A stretch of DNA of 64,000 nucleotides from Propionicimonas sp. (GCA_013791955.1 VMSW01000006.1:34104-98103), one strand, 5' to 3'; positions 26,380-36,466 are shown, counted from the first letter of the stretch. Notes: a model not told the origin generated them from the sequence alone. Made by a program: numbers and translations.

Positions 26380-27543
26380 GTGACCAAGCTAGCTTCGACC
26401 TCAGCGATGGCTGGCGTGGTCGTCCTCTTCGCCTACAACGGACTGGCCGTCGGCGTCTACGCCGCCGCTATCCCCTCGGTGCAGGCCCGGTTCGCCTTGA
26501 CCCCGCTGATGCTGTCGGCACTGTTCATCTCGATCGGGGTGGCCGCGATCGCCTCGATGCAGCTGGGCGGACGGCTGGCTGACCGGTTGGGCGCCCGCCG
26601 GGTGAGCCTGGCGATGATCCCGTTCCTGTTCGTCGGCATTTTTGGCTTGGGCCAAGCCCCGAACCCGGTCGCCCTTTTCGTTTTCGCCATGCTGCTCGGC
26701 TTCGGCAACGGTGGCATCGATGTGGCCATGAACGCCATCGCCGTCCAGGTGGAAAGGCAGCGACCCAAGCCGATCATGAGCTTCTTCCACGGCATGTGGA
26801 GTGTCGGCAACCTGGTGGGCGCAGCACTCCTGGTCAGCCTTACGCCCTGGCTGGGTGGCCTGGCCGCCAGCGGAGTGCAGGTCACCACCGGCATCGCCGC
26901 TGGCCTGGGGTTGGTGGCTTTGGTGGTTGCGCTGCGGATCGTGCCCGAAACCGAACCGGTAATCCACACCGACGCCGCTGGCGCCCGGACCCCGATTCCC
27001 CCCGAGGCCTATCTACTAGGTCTGATGGCGATCGCGTTTGGCCTGGGCGAAGGCACCGGCATGGATTGGTCGGCTCTCCTGGTCACCGAGGTGGCTGGCG
27101 TGGACGCGACCACCGGTTCGCTCGGAGTGGCGGTGTTGGCCGCCTTCATGGTGGTGATCCGGCTGCTCGGAGACTTCCTGGTGGCCCGGTTCGGCCGTCG
27201 GGCGGTCACCCGCTTCGGCGGCGCCTGCGCGGCGTCCGGCTATCTAGTGGTGGCGATCGCCACCCCGCTGCCTGTGCTGCTGTTCGGCTGGGCGCTGGTC
27301 GGCTTCGGCATCGGCATGATCGCCCCGCAGGTGTACGCGGTCGCCGGGCATAGTGCCGGCGGCCGTGGCCTGGCCGTGGTGGTCACCTTCGGCTACGCCA
27401 CTTTCCTGATCGCACCGGCCATCATCGGGGCGCTGGTCGCCACCGTCGGCATTCAAGCGGCGATGTTTGTGCCAGCAGTGTTGCTCAGCGGCCTGCTGGT
27501 GCTGGCCCGGATCATGCCCGGACGAACCGCGCCTAGCCGTTAA
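26380..27543 (+). CDS. MFS transporter
   Basis: 387 residues with 12 predicted membrane segments. The loop 2-3 signature GGRLADRLGARRV is present, and a second copy, DFLVARFGRRAV, occurs between segments 8 and 9. The pattern FGNGGIDVAMNAIAV with FFHGMWSVGNL resembles the FucP/YbjJ-like group of sugar or drug permeases. The substrate is unknown. GTG 26380 was chosen over TTG 26377 because of the -10 spacing. The last 11 nt overlap the end of convergent ispE. Confidence 0.9.
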   Translation: MTKLASTSAMAGVVVLFAYNGLAVGVYAAAIPSVQARFALTPLMLSALFISIGVAAIASMQLGGRLADRLGARRVSLAMIPFLFVGIFGLGQAPNPVALFVFAMLLGFGNGGIDVAMNAIAVQVERQRPKPIMSFFHGMWSVGNLVGAALLVSLTPWLGGLAASGVQVTTGIAAGLGLVALVVALRIVPETEPVIHTDAAGARTPIPPEAYLLGLMAIAFGLGEGTGMDWSALLVTEVAGVDATTGSLGVAVLAAFMVVIRLLGDFLVARFGRRAVTRFGGACAASGYLVVAIATPLPVLLFGWALVGFGIGMIAPQVYAVAGHSAGGRGLAVVVTFGYATFLIAPAIIGALVATVGIQAAMFVPAVLLSGLLVLARIMPGRTAPSR

Positions 27544-28462
27544 TCAGTCGGGCACCCGGGATCGGGCCGGATACTCGTTTGACCGCACGGCAGACACCCT
27601 CACTGGACAGGTGCACCGAGAGATCGACCGCATCGGATTCGTTCGCGGCCAGGAAGGCCACCGTCGGCCCGGAGCCGGAGACGATAGCGCCCACTGCACC
27701 CAGCGCCGTACCTGCTTCCAAGACCCGGCCCAACTCAGGGCGCAGCGCGATCGCCGCCGGCTGCAGATCGTTGATCAGGTGCTCACCCAGCGCGTGCGGA
27801 TCACCGCTAACCAGCGCATTCAGCAGCTCAGAAGGCACCTCAAGATGCTCGGTCTTGGCCAGGCTGAGTTCGTCGAACTTGGCGAACACTGCCGGAGTGG
27901 ACAGCTCGCCCTCACCAAAGGCCAACACCCAGTGGTAGCTGCCACGACTGAGCACCGGCGCCAACTGGTCGCCCCGATCGGTGCCAAGCGCGGTGCCTCC
28001 GGTCAGGCAGAACGGCACATCGGCACCCAGCCGGGAGCCAAGCTCGCGCATCTCCTCCGGCGAAACGTCCAGATCCCACAACACTGCGCAGGCCAGCAGG
28101 GTTGCGGCGGCGTCGGCCGACCCACCAGCCATGCCACCGGTCACCGGAATCGCCTTGCGGATCAGCAGATCAACCCCCACCGGATCGGTGGCCACCAGAT
28201 CGCTCAGTAGTCGGGCAGCGCGGATCGCCAAATTCGAGTCATCGGTCGGCACCAGGTCGGCCTGTTCGCCAACCACCTGGACGCTGATGCGTCCCGGCTC
28301 GGCCCAGCGGGCCTCCACCTCATCGAACAGCGAAACCGCCTGGAAGACCGTGGCCAGGGAGTGGTAGCCGTCGGCGCGAAGCGGGCCACTGCGCAGGGCA
28401 AGGTTGATCTTGCCTGCCACCCGGACGCGGACGACTTCGGCCTCTGTCACCGGTGATGCCAT
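27533..28462 (-). CDS. ispE: 4-diphosphocytidyl-2-C-methyl-D-erythritol kinase
   Basis: Phosphorylates CDP-ME in the MEP isoprenoid pathway. 309 residues of the GHMP kinase fold: the opening AGKINLALRSG with catalytic Lys, DGYHSLATVFQAV, the ATP loop PVTGGMAGGSADAAATLL, and the C-terminal AIVSGSGPTVAFL. It follows ksgA by 9 nt. A TAGCCT box that includes the ksgA stop codon ends 6 nt before its ATG, so it may also have its own leaderless promoter. Confidence 0.96.
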   Translation of the reverse strand: MASPVTEAEVVRVRVAGKINLALRSGPLRADGYHSLATVFQAVSLFDEVEARWAEPGRISVQVVGEQADLVPTDDSNLAIRAARLLSDLVATDPVGVDLLIRKAIPVTGGMAGGSADAAATLLACAVLWDLDVSPEEMRELGSRLGADVPFCLTGGTALGTDRGDQLAPVLSRGSYHWVLAFGEGELSTPAVFAKFDELSLAKTEHLEVPSELLNALVSGDPHALGEHLINDLQPAAIALRPELGRVLEAGTALGAVGAIVSGSGPTVAFLAANESDAVDLSVHLSSEGVCRAVKRVSGPIPGARLING

Positions 28463-28471
28463 GCGGTGAGG

Positions 28472-29332
28472 CTATCCCACCCAACCGGTCGAGACCGTCT
28501 CGGCGATCCGGGCGAAGTCGGCGATGCCGAGCACTTCGCCGCGGGCCTGCGGGTCGACACCGGCATCGGTCAGCGCGGCGGCGGCGTTGGCCGATGATCC
28601 GAATAACGGTGCCAGCGCTGAGCGCAGCATCTTTCGCCGCTGCCCGAATGCCATATCTACTACGGCAAACACCTGGGCCCGTGACGCTGTGGTCACTGGC
28701 GGTTCGCGCCTGGTCATGGCAACCAAACCGGAATCGACGTTGGGTACCGGCCAGAAGACGGTCGGCGGCACGCTGCCCACCCGCTTGGCCGCGCAATACC
28801 AGGCCAGCTTCGCCGAAGGAACTCCGTAAGTCTTCGAGCCAGGTGGCGCGACCAGCCGGTCGGCCACCTCGGACTGCACCATCACCAACCCGGAGGTGAT
28901 CGCCTCGAAATGGGCCAGGACGTGCAGTAGCACCGGCACGCTGACGTTATAGGGCAGGTTGGCCACCACCGCGGTCGGCTGCGGATCAGCCAACCTCGAC
29001 ACGGTGAGCGCGTCGGCCTCGATTACCCGCAGCCGATCGGCCCGGGCGGCCAGCCGATCACCCACCGTGATCGGCAACTGGGCAGCCAGGCTGGCTTCAA
29101 TCTCGACTGCGATCACCTCGGCGGCCACTTCGAGCAGGCCGAGAGTCAGTGAGCCCAGGCCCGGCCCGATCTCCAGCACCACGTCTTCGGGGCCAACTCC
29201 GGCCGCCGCCACAATCCGGCGGACGGTATTGGCGTCGTGGACGAAGTTTTGACCCCGCTGTTTGGTCGGACGCAGCTCTAGGGCGGCGGCCAACTCGCGG
29301 ATGGTGCGGGGATCGAGCAGGGCTTCAGCCAT
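28472..29332 (-). CDS. rsmA: 16S rRNA dimethyladenosine transferase
   Basis: Dimethylates A1518 and A1519 of 16S rRNA (KsgA). 286 residues: [21 protein letters not shown], the SAM motif [13 protein letters not shown], the acidic motif VIAVEIE, the catalytic [13 protein letters not shown] (NLPY), and a C-terminal helical domain with RRKMLRSAL. It overlaps tatD by 1 nt (TGATG type) and precedes ispE, the rsmI-tatD-ksgA-ispE order typical of Gram-positive bacteria. Confidence 0.96.
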   Translation of the reverse strand: MAEALLDPRTIRELAAALELRPTKQRGQNFVHDANTVRRIVAAAGVGPEDVVLEIGPGLGSLTLGLLEVAAEVIAVEIEASLAAQLPITVGDRLAARADRLRVIEADALTVSRLADPQPTAVVANLPYNVSVPVLLHVLAHFEAITSGLVMVQSEVADRLVAPPGSKTYGVPSAKLAWYCAAKRVGSVPPTVFWPVPNVDSGLVAMTRREPPVTTASRAQVFAVVDMAFGQRRKMLRSALAPLFGSSANAAAALTDAGVDPQARGEVLGIADFARIAETVSTGWVG

Positions 29333-30177
29333 CAGCAGGCTTCACCCCATTCGCCGAAAACGGCGGTGGCGTTGGCGTCCAACTGCTGACACAGCTCGGC
29401 CAGATCGGCACCGCGCCGCTCCGCGATGAACCGCACCGTGTGCGGCAACAGGTAGCTGGAGTTCGGCCGACCTCGGTGCGGCATCGGGGTGAGGTACGGC
29501 GCGTCGGTCTCGACCAGCAGCCGGTCGGTCGGGGTGACGTCCAGAGCTTCGCGCAGTTCCTCGTTGGCCTTGAAAGTGACCTGGCCAGCAAAGGACAGAA
29601 AGTAGCCCCGGTCCAGGCAGGCCTTGGCGAAACCGGCGTCACCGGAGAAGCAGTGCATCTGCACCCGATCAGGGGCGCCTTCGGAGTCCAACACGGCCAG
29701 CAGGTCGTCTTGGGCGTCGCGGGAATGGATCACCAGGGCGAGGTCATGTTCCTTGGCCCAGCCGATGTGGGTGGCAAAGGACTGCCGTTGGAGGGCTTGG
29801 CCCTCCGGCTCGGGCGTGCGGTAGTAGTCCAGCCCGGTCTCGCCGATACCGCGGATCTTGGCCGAGGTGGTGATCAGCGCGGCCAGCCGGTCGAGTTCGG
29901 CGCCCAGGTTGGCACCCAATCGGGCGGCATCGTTGGGATGAATGGCCACCGAGGCAATCACCTCGGGGTAGGCCTCGGCCAGTGCAACCACGCTCGCCGA
30001 AGAGGCCACATCGGTGCCCACTTCGACCAGGCGGGTGACGTTCATCGCCAGGGCTGCGGCGATAGCGTCCAGTTCGGGCATGCCATCGCCCTGTGCGGTG
30101 CTGCCGAGGTGGGTATGGGCGTCAGTGGTAGGGACCGGAAGGGGATCGGGCAGAGGTGGTAGATCTTGGCGGATCAA
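29332..30177 (-). CDS. tatD: TatD family metal-dependent hydrolase
   Basis: 281 residues of the TIM-barrel amidohydrolase group. The metal ligands are seen as TDAHTHLGS at the N-terminus, [24 protein letters not shown] and [12 protein letters not shown]. Members are 3'-5' DNases or RNases used in repair and RNA quality control. It overlaps rsmI by 4 nt and rsmA by 1 nt, which points to one operon. Confidence 0.94.
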   Translation of the reverse strand: MIRQDLPPLPDPLPVPTTDAHTHLGSTAQGDGMPELDAIAAALAMNVTRLVEVGTDVASSASVVALAEAYPEVIASVAIHPNDAARLGANLGAELDRLAALITTSAKIRGIGETGLDYYRTPEPEGQALQRQSFATHIGWAKEHDLALVIHSRDAQDDLLAVLDSEGAPDRVQMHCFSGDAGFAKACLDRGYFLSFAGQVTFKANEELREALDVTPTDRLLVETDAPYLTPMPHRGRPNSSYLLPHTVRFIAERRGADLAELCQQLDANATAVFGEWGEAC

Positions 30178-31028
30178 GATGACTCCTTACGAGCCGCGAG
30201 TGCGGCGGAGTAGAGGGGTTTACGCGGAATACCACTTTCTTCGGCCACAGCTGCCACTGCGGTTGCGAAGCGCTCTCCGGCGGACAGGCGCTCCAGCACC
30301 TGATCTACCGCCTCGGTGATCGACAGCAGGGACCCCTCAGCCCCGGCGATCACGACGGTCACCTCGCCCCGGACGCCTGCTGCGGCCCATTCGGCCAACT
30401 CAGCCAGCGATCCCCGGCGGGTTTCCTCATACGTCTTGGTCAGTTCCCGGCTCACCGAGGCGCTCCGATCCTCGCCAAACGCCGTCCGGGCGTCGGCAAG
30501 GAAGGCGGCAAGCCGGTGCGGGGCCTCAAAAAAGACCATGGTGCGTTCTTCAGCGGCCAGTCCGGCCAGGTAGCGACGACGTTGTTCGGCCTTGCGCGGC
30601 CCGAAACCTTCGAAGCAGAACCGATCGGTGGGCAGCCCGGAAAGGGCCAACGCCACCAGCACTGCGGACGGGCCGGGCACCACCCGAATCGGCACCCCGG
30701 CCGCGATGGCGGCACTGACCACGCGATAGCCGGGATCGGAGACTGTCGGCATGCCCGCATCGGTGACTACAACCACCGTCGCACCGCCGATCAGCTCGGC
30801 AGCCAGCTGCTCAGCCCGAACTGTCTCATTGCCGTCGAAGTAGGAAACCACTCTCGCCGTGATCTGCCAGCCAAGTCGCTCCAGCAGGCTGTGAAACCTG
30901 CGAGTGTCTTCGGCTGCGATCAAATCCGCTTGTGCGAGCGCGTTACGAAGCGCCGGTGTGGCGTCGTCCACGTTCCCGATGGGAGTACCGGCCAACACCA
31001 GGAGCCCACTACGCGCTGCGGAACTCAT
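30174..31028 (-). CDS. rsmI: 16S rRNA 2'-O-methyltransferase
   Basis: Methylates the ribose of C1402 in 16S rRNA. 284 residues with LVLAGTPIGNVDDATPAL, AAEDTRRFHSLLERL, VVTDAGMPTVSDPGYRVV, VPGPSAVLVALALSGLPTD and FFEAPHRL, the tetrapyrrole-methylase-fold motifs of RsmI. ATG 31028 begins directly before the family core; a start at 31073 would add 15 residues. First gene of the rsmI-tatD-rsmA-ispE operon, divergent from the mannosyltransferase gene. Confidence 0.94.
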   Translation of the reverse strand: MSSAARSGLLVLAGTPIGNVDDATPALRNALAQADLIAAEDTRRFHSLLERLGWQITARVVSYFDGNETVRAEQLAAELIGGATVVVVTDAGMPTVSDPGYRVVSAAIAAGVPIRVVPGPSAVLVALALSGLPTDRFCFEGFGPRKAEQRRRYLAGLAAEERTMVFFEAPHRLAAFLADARTAFGEDRSASVSRELTKTYEETRRGSLAELAEWAAAGVRGEVTVVIAGAEGSLLSITEAVDQVLERLSAGERFATAVAAVAEESGIPRKPLYSAALAARKESS

Positions 31029-31081
31029 GGGAGCAGTATTCCCGATAACCGCCCGGGCATGAGCAGCGCCCATTCGACGCC

Positions 31082-31087
31082 TAGGAT
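31082..31087 (+). promoter_or_regulatory. -10 box of a leaderless mannosyltransferase message
   Basis: TAGGAT ends exactly 6 nt before GTG 31094, with no ribosome binding site between. Confidence 0.5.
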
Positions 31088-31093
31088 GTCCGG

Positions 31094-32953
31094 GTGACCG
31101 AACCGGAGGATTCCAGCCCCCTCAGCGACAGCCACGCAGCCGACGACACCGCCGGCTGGGTACGCGTTGACCGCTCAGCACCGACCGCAGATACACCGGA
31201 GACCGAAGCCACCCCGGATCCAGCGGACTCGGCCGATTGGCCTGCCGAAGAGGTGTTCACCCCGATCCCGCCGATCGATCCCGACCGCCTAGCCGAGATC
31301 CAGGCGGTCGCGGATTACCCCGCGCCGCTTCCCGGCGCTCGCCTGTCGCCGCTGGCCAGGATCCGCAGCACCGCGCATGCAGAGCGCCTCACCACCATTG
31401 AGCGGCTTCGTGACGGTCAGGCCGCCCTGTCCGACCGGTGGAGCGGTTGGCTGATCACCATCGCCATCACCGCGATCGCCTTCGCCATTCGGTTTGTGAA
31501 TCTGGCCTACCCGAACAAGCTGATGTTCGACGAGACCTACTACGCCAAGGACGCCTGGACCCTGTGGAAGTTCGGCTACGAACGGGAGTGGCCAGACCGT
31601 GAGGTAGTCGACGCCCAGATCGCCGCTGGCCAGGTGGATCAGTACAAGGAGTCGGCTTCTTTCGTTGTGCATCCGCCAGTGGGTAAGTGGCTGATCGGCC
31701 TCGGCGAGCAGATATTCGGCATGAACTCCTTCGGCTGGCGGATCATGCCGCTGATCTTCGGCACCTTGCTGGTGCTGATGACTATTCGGATGGCTCGCCG
31801 GTTGTCCCGCTCAACCCTGATCGGTGCCATCGCGGGGTTGTTGTTGACCCTGGACGGCCTGGCATTTGTGATGTCCCGGATCGCCCTGCTCGACATCTTC
31901 CAAGCCTTCTTCATTGTCGCCGGTGTGGCCGCTGTGGTGGCCGACCGCGACTACTACCGCGGCAAGATCGCTGATCACCTGGAAGCCAAAGGCATCCCTG
32001 ACTTCGGCGGACGCTTTGGCCCGATCATTTGGCTGCGGCCGTGGCGCACAGTAGCCGGGGTGATGTTCGGCCTGGCGATCGGGGTGAAGTGGAATTCCTT
32101 GTTCGTGTTGGCCGCCATCGGCCTGCTGTCGGTGATCTGGGATGTTGGCGCCCGCCGACTGGCTGGCACCGACTTCCGCAGCCTGTTGGCCTTGATCGTC
32201 GATGGGGTGCCAGCCTTCATTCGGATGGTCGTCGTCGCCGGGCTGGTCTATGTGGCCAGTTGGTGGGGTTGGCTGAGCACTAGCGGCGGTCACGGCCGGG
32301 ATTGGGGCCTTAATAACCCAGTGCATCCGTGGGTGAAGGCCGTGGGTGAGATGTGGGCCTCCCTGATGCAGTACCACCTGGAGATCTACAACTTCCACAA
32401 CAGCGAGTTCATGCGCGGCGAGGCCACCCACAGCTATGACGCCCATCCGGGCGGCTGGCTGCTGATGATGCGTCCCACCGGCGTGGACGCAGTCAACAGC
32501 ATTCAGCCCGGAGTGGACGGTTGCACGGCCGCCGTGGAGCACACCTGCATCCGGGTGATTTCCGCGATGGGAACACCGGTGTTGTGGTGGATGGCGTTCG
32601 TCGCCCTGGTCGTGGCCTTCGTCTGGTGGATCGGCGGGCGCGACTGGCGTTTTGGGGTGCCGATCGTCGCGGCGATGTCCACCTACCTGTTCTGGTTCCC
32701 GAACTCGGATCGTCCGGTCTTCTTCTTCTACGCGATCTGCATCATCCCGTTCACCGTCACGTTGCTGGCGATGGTGATGGGGCTGATCCTCGGGCCGAAG
32801 GGCGGGCCGAATCGAAGACGCGGAGCGATCATCGTCGGGGTAGCGATAGCCCTAGTCGCAGCCAACTTCGCCTACATCTACCCGGTGCTCACCGACCAGT
32901 TGATGTTGTACGAAGACTGGTCGGCGCGAATGTGGCTGCGCACCTGGATCTAG
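31094..32953 (+). CDS. pmt: Protein O-mannosyltransferase (GT39 family)
   Basis: Transfers mannose from polyprenyl-phosphate-mannose to Ser/Thr of secreted proteins, as mycobacterial Pmt (Rv1002c) does. 619 residues: an acidic N-terminal tail of about 115 residues, a first membrane helix, then the catalytic loop MFDETYYAKDAW (the DE pair typical of GT-C enzymes). About ten further membrane segments follow, with the large loop containing SYDAHPGGWLLMMRP. The divergent rsmI neighbour is the same as in mycobacteria. A terminator-like stem follows the stop. Confidence 0.93.
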   Translation: MTEPEDSSPLSDSHAADDTAGWVRVDRSAPTADTPETEATPDPADSADWPAEEVFTPIPPIDPDRLAEIQAVADYPAPLPGARLSPLARIRSTAHAERLTTIERLRDGQAALSDRWSGWLITIAITAIAFAIRFVNLAYPNKLMFDETYYAKDAWTLWKFGYEREWPDREVVDAQIAAGQVDQYKESASFVVHPPVGKWLIGLGEQIFGMNSFGWRIMPLIFGTLLVLMTIRMARRLSRSTLIGAIAGLLLTLDGLAFVMSRIALLDIFQAFFIVAGVAAVVADRDYYRGKIADHLEAKGIPDFGGRFGPIIWLRPWRTVAGVMFGLAIGVKWNSLFVLAAIGLLSVIWDVGARRLAGTDFRSLLALIVDGVPAFIRMVVVAGLVYVASWWGWLSTSGGHGRDWGLNNPVHPWVKAVGEMWASLMQYHLEIYNFHNSEFMRGEATHSYDAHPGGWLLMMRPTGVDAVNSIQPGVDGCTAAVEHTCIRVISAMGTPVLWWMAFVALVVAFVWWIGGRDWRFGVPIVAAMSTYLFWFPNSDRPVFFFYAICIIPFTVTLLAMVMGLILGPKGGPNRRRGAIIVGVAIALVAANFAYIYPVLTDQLMLYEDWSARMWLRTWI

Positions 32954-32974
32954 CTAGCGGCGTCCGGCCAACGT

Positions 32975-33047
32975 TGGGGGCATCTCATCAGCTATTCGCC
33001 CCCAGTTCGAGCCTCAGTCGAGCAATAGAGTTCCCTCGGCTGCTCGA
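32975..33047 (+). promoter_or_regulatory. Two hairpins between pmt and the uracil permease
   Basis: A first stem TGGGGGC/GCCCCCA (32975-33004) probably ends the pmt message. A second stem TCGAGCA/TGCTCGA (33018-33047) lies in the permease leader, 3 nt before its AAAGGGGA ribosome binding site. It could affect translation start; a PyrR site could not be confirmed by eye. Confidence 0.4.
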
Positions 33048-33061
33048 CAAAGGGGAAAGCA

Positions 33062-34390
33062 ATGGCGCTCTGGACGCTGCACGGTAACGGCACACTTCAA
33101 CCCGGGGCAGTAGTTGCCCCCGACGAACGACTCGGCTGGGGCAAGATGTTTGGCCTCGGCGCGCAACACGTGGTGGCGATGTTTGGCGCCACCTTCCTGG
33201 TACCGCTGATCACCGGTTTCCCGGTGACCACCACCTTGTTCTTCAGCGGTTTGGGCACGCTGATCTTCCTGTTGATCACGGCGAACCGGCTGCCCAGCTA
33301 CCTGGGATCCTCCTTCGCCTTCATCTCCCCGGTGCTCGCCTCCACCTCCGGCGGCGACATCAGCAAGGCCCTGTTCGGCATCATGCTGACCGGCATGTTG
33401 CTGGCCATCGTCGGCGCCGTGGTGCATCTGGCCGGTGCTGCCTGGATCGATGCGCTGATGCCACCGGTGATGACCGGCACCATCGTGATGCTGATCGGCT
33501 TCAATCTGGCCGGCGCGGCCTGGGGCGTGAGTGAGACCTCCGGCTTCCGCGCCGCCCCGCTGACCGGCTGGATCACGGTGCTGGCGATCGTGCTGATTTC
33601 GGTGCTGTTCAAGGGCATGATCGGTCGACTCTCGATCCTGCTGGGCGTGCTGGTTGGCTATCTGGCCGCACTGGCCCAGGGCCAGGTCGATTTCAAGTCA
33701 GTCGAGGGCGCCGCCTGGATCGGAATGCCAGCTTTCCAGCTGCCCACTCCCGACCTGAACGTGGCCGCGCTCTTCCTGCCGGTCGTGCTGGTGCTGATTG
33801 CCGAGAATGTGGGCCACGTGAAGTCGGTGGCGCTGATGACCGGCCAGAACTACGACAAGTCCATGGGACGGGCGCTGCTCGCCGACGGTGTGGCCACCTC
33901 CTTGGCTGGCATCGGCGGCGGTTCAGGCACCACCACCTACGCCGAGAACATCGGGGTAATGGCGGCCACCAAGGTCTACTCCACTGCGCTCTACTGGATC
34001 GCGGGCATCATCGCCATCGTGTTGTCCTTCGTGCCGAAGTTCGGCGCAGCGATCTTCACGATTCCGGCCGGAGTGATCGGTGCGGCCGGCACCGTGCTGT
34101 ACGGCATGATCGGCCTGCTCGGCGCCCGGATCTGGATCGAAAACAAGGTGGCCTTCACCAACCCGGTGAACCTGATCCCGGCCGCGGTCGGCCTGATCAT
34201 GGGCATCGCGGACTTCACCTTCACCTTCGGCACCATGACCTTTGGCGGCGTCACCGTCGGCACCGTCACCGCCCTGGTGCTCTACCACCTGATGAAGGCG
34301 ATCGCTAAGGCCCGCGGCACCGATCTGGAACCGGCCGCGATCACGGCCGAGTATGAGCCCTATCAACCCGGAGCTGACGAGCTCCGCTGA
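33062..34390 (+). CDS. uraA: Uracil / uracil-xanthine permease (NCS2)
   Basis: A proton-linked nucleobase transporter of 442 residues and about 14 membrane segments. The NCS2 markers are GAQHVVAMFGAT (the QH motif in TM1), the TM8 signature VLIAENVGHVKSV, and GGSGTTTYAENIGVMAATKVYS partly visible as the TM10 motif. These fit the uracil-type branch more than the xanthine branch. AAAGGGGAAAGCA precedes ATG 33062. It is monocistronic between hairpins and a repeat cluster. Confidence 0.92.
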   Translation: MALWTLHGNGTLQPGAVVAPDERLGWGKMFGLGAQHVVAMFGATFLVPLITGFPVTTTLFFSGLGTLIFLLITANRLPSYLGSSFAFISPVLASTSGGDISKALFGIMLTGMLLAIVGAVVHLAGAAWIDALMPPVMTGTIVMLIGFNLAGAAWGVSETSGFRAAPLTGWITVLAIVLISVLFKGMIGRLSILLGVLVGYLAALAQGQVDFKSVEGAAWIGMPAFQLPTPDLNVAALFLPVVLVLIAENVGHVKSVALMTGQNYDKSMGRALLADGVATSLAGIGGGSGTTTYAENIGVMAATKVYSTALYWIAGIIAIVLSFVPKFGAAIFTIPAGVIGAAGTVLYGMIGLLGARIWIENKVAFTNPVNLIPAAVGLIMGIADFTFTFGTMTFGGVTVGTVTALVLYHLMKAIAKARGTDLEPAAITAEYEPYQPGADELR

Positions 34391-34391
34391 C

Positions 34392-34491
34392 CTTCGACCC
34401 TTCGACAGGCTCAGGGAACTGAACCCAGTTGGCTCAGGGAACTGAGTAACAGGCTCAGTCAACTCAACAGTTGGCTGAGCCTGTCGAAGCC
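34392..34491. repeat. REP-like cluster between convergent genes
   Basis: Units of the CTTCGACAGGCTCAGGGAACTG type face a CAGTTGGCTGAGCCTGTCGA unit, so the 3' side can pair with the 5' side. The cluster abuts the stop codon of the FMN-binding protein gene. Confidence 0.85.
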
Positions 34492-35133
34492 TCAGGGCTG
34501 CCGGTAGAGGGCCTTGACGGAGTCGGGCACGCCGATTCCAGCAGGCAGGTCGGGGTTGGAAACCGGCTCGCCGACTCCTTGGAACCAGGGCACCACCCCG
34601 GCCCAGACCTCACCGGCGACCTCGTCGAAATCGTCGTGGGCGAAGCCCTCGGCAACCTTCATCGACCACTGGGTGATCGGCAGGGCCAACAGCATGGTGG
34701 CCGCAGCTTCGCGGGCGGTAATTGGCCGCACCTCGGCCATCCGTCCGGGTAGATAGCGGTCGGTGTAAAGCCCAAGGGCGGCCACTTTTCCCGCGCCCTC
34801 GACCAGCTCGCAGGTGCCGAACAAGGTGGCGCTGCGGAATTGCATGCCTGTGCCGAAGGCGGTGCGTCCCACCTTCAGGCCATCGGCGGCCGCGACGGTG
34901 AAGCAGACCTCAGCACCTTCGGCCAGCGCCCGCATTCGCCGCGAGCCAGTCGATCCGTGAAACAGCACCCGATCCCCATCGCGGGCATAGCTCACCGGCA
35001 ATGCCAGGGGCCCTTCGGGCAGGCTGATGGCCACGTAACCCACCAGCACCTCGTCAAGCAGTTGATCCAGCGCGGCCCGATCTGAGCGAAGCCGGTCGGC
35101 CTCGCGAGAGGGCGTCAGGTTGCGAGGGGTCAT
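34492..35133 (-). CDS. Pyridoxamine 5'-phosphate oxidase-like FMN-binding protein
   Basis: 213 residues of the split-barrel flavin-binding fold. The pattern YVAISLPEGPLALPVSYARDGDRVLFHGSTGSRRMRAL is close to the NimA/PPOX-like group, in which an FMN or F420 cofactor is held by the barrel. The substrate is unknown; relatives reduce nitro compounds or handle haem. The start ATG 35133 has GGAGGA upstream on the minus strand. Monocistronic. Confidence 0.85.
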   Translation of the reverse strand: MTPRNLTPSREADRLRSDRAALDQLLDEVLVGYVAISLPEGPLALPVSYARDGDRVLFHGSTGSRRMRALAEGAEVCFTVAAADGLKVGRTAFGTGMQFRSATLFGTCELVEGAGKVAALGLYTDRYLPGRMAEVRPITAREAAATMLLALPITQWSMKVAEGFAHDDFDEVAGEVWAGVVPWFQGVGEPVSNPDLPAGIGVPDSVKALYRQP

Positions 35134-35274
35134 CGAAATCCTCCGTGATCAAGAACCGCCGCAGCGGCGAAGTTGCCGGGCCAGCATGGCACGACCGCCT
35201 CCGTCCACGCTGCTCAGCCTGCTAACCGGGACGGCCAACCGCCGGTAGGTTGCCTGAAGGAAAGGTGGTGGCCG

Positions 35275-36462
35275 ATGGCAGTGGAGCTCTACAGCTTGCC
35301 CGCAGCTGGCCTAGCCTTTTTGCTGGCCTGGTCGGCCGCTTGGCTGCTGGTGAGACTCGGCGCCACCCCGCTCGATGCTGGCCGGTTCGCCTCAATCGAC
35401 GGGCTGCGCGGCTTCTTGGCCTTCGCGGTCTTCGTCCACCACTCCAGCATTTGGTTCATTTACCTTCGCACCGGAAAATGGGCGGCCCCAACTTCGGCAC
35501 TGTTCAACCAATTCGGCCAGGGCGCGGTGGCCATCTTCTTCATGATCACTGCCTTTTTGTTCACCACCAAGATCCTCAACGCCGAGCGCGGACAGCTCGA
35601 CTGGGTGCGCCTCTACGTCGGTCGGATCACCCGGCTGCTGCCGATGTATGCCGTAGCGGTGGCGGTGCTCTGGGTGATGGCCTGGCAGTTGACCGGCTGG
35701 ATGCGAAAGGTGCCACTAACGACGCTCGCCGACGAGGCGTTGGGCTGGGCGGCCTTCACCATCCGCGGCGCGCCATCGGTGAACGGGCTGACCCAAGCCA
35801 GACAGCTGATGGCCTCGGTCACTTGGACGCTGCCTTATGAGTGGTGGTTCTACCTGAGCCTGCCGCTGATCGCCTGGCTGTTGGGCCGCGAGCGTCGCTT
35901 CGGCTGGGTCGGATTGGCGATCGTCAGCGTCCTGCTGGTGCGGCTTGGCTGGTTGCTGGATTTACTTCACTTGCTGCCGTTTGCCGGTGGCATCATCGCG
36001 GCCTTCACCGCGCGCAGCGCTCGCGTCCGTCGCTTCGCCGAACACTGGGCCGCCAGCGTGGTGGTCATCGTCACCATCGCGGTCACTGCGACCTTCCTGC
36101 ACTCGGGCTTCGACCCGTTGGCAGTCGGGCTGTATTCGATCGCGTTCGTGCTCATCGCCGCCGGCAGCAGTGTCTTCGGTCTATTGACCAACACCGCCTC
36201 AAGGCTGCTCGGCGAGACGACTTACAGCGTCTACCTGCTGCACGGCCTGCTGCTGACCCTGGTGCTGCGGTTCATCATCGGCCTGGACGTCGCCGCCAGC
36301 TGGACCACCACCCAGCATTGGTTGCTGACCCTGGCCCTGGTGTTCCCGCTGGTCGGGCTGAGCTACCTCGGGTTCCGCTGGATCGAAGCACCCGGTCAAC
36401 GCTTGGCGCCCCGACTACTCGCGGTCATACGGCCGGAGCGCAACCAGAATGCGCTAGCTTGA
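35275..36462 (+). CDS. Acyltransferase-3 family membrane protein
   Basis: 395 residues with about ten membrane segments. The family (OafA/WecH-like) acetylates cell-surface glycans or lipids. Its markers are IDGLRGFLAFAVFVHHSS (the His essential in the family, with Arg in IDGLRG), and RITRLLPMYAVAV (the R-x10 region). There is no C-terminal SGNH domain. ATG 35275 was chosen, as AAGGAAAGGTGG lies just upstream. AzlC follows by 4 nt but has its own -10 box. Confidence 0.85.
   Translation: MAVELYSLPAAGLAFLLAWSAAWLLVRLGATPLDAGRFASIDGLRGFLAFAVFVHHSSIWFIYLRTGKWAAPTSALFNQFGQGAVAIFFMITAFLFTTKILNAERGQLDWVRLYVGRITRLLPMYAVAVAVLWVMAWQLTGWMRKVPLTTLADEALGWAAFTIRGAPSVNGLTQARQLMASVTWTLPYEWWFYLSLPLIAWLLGRERRFGWVGLAIVSVLLVRLGWLLDLLHLLPFAGGIIAAFTARSARVRRFAEHWAASVVVIVTIAVTATFLHSGFDPLAVGLYSIAFVLIAAGSSVFGLLTNTASRLLGETTYSVYLLHGLLLTLVLRFIIGLDVAASWTTTQHWLLTLALVFPLVGLSYLGFRWIEAPGQRLAPRLLAVIRPERNQNALA
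36455..36460 (+). promoter_or_regulatory. -10 box of a leaderless azlC message
   Basis: TAGCTT ends exactly 6 nt before GTG 36467. The box overlaps the end of the acyltransferase gene. Confidence 0.45.
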
Positions 36463-36466
36463 CGCG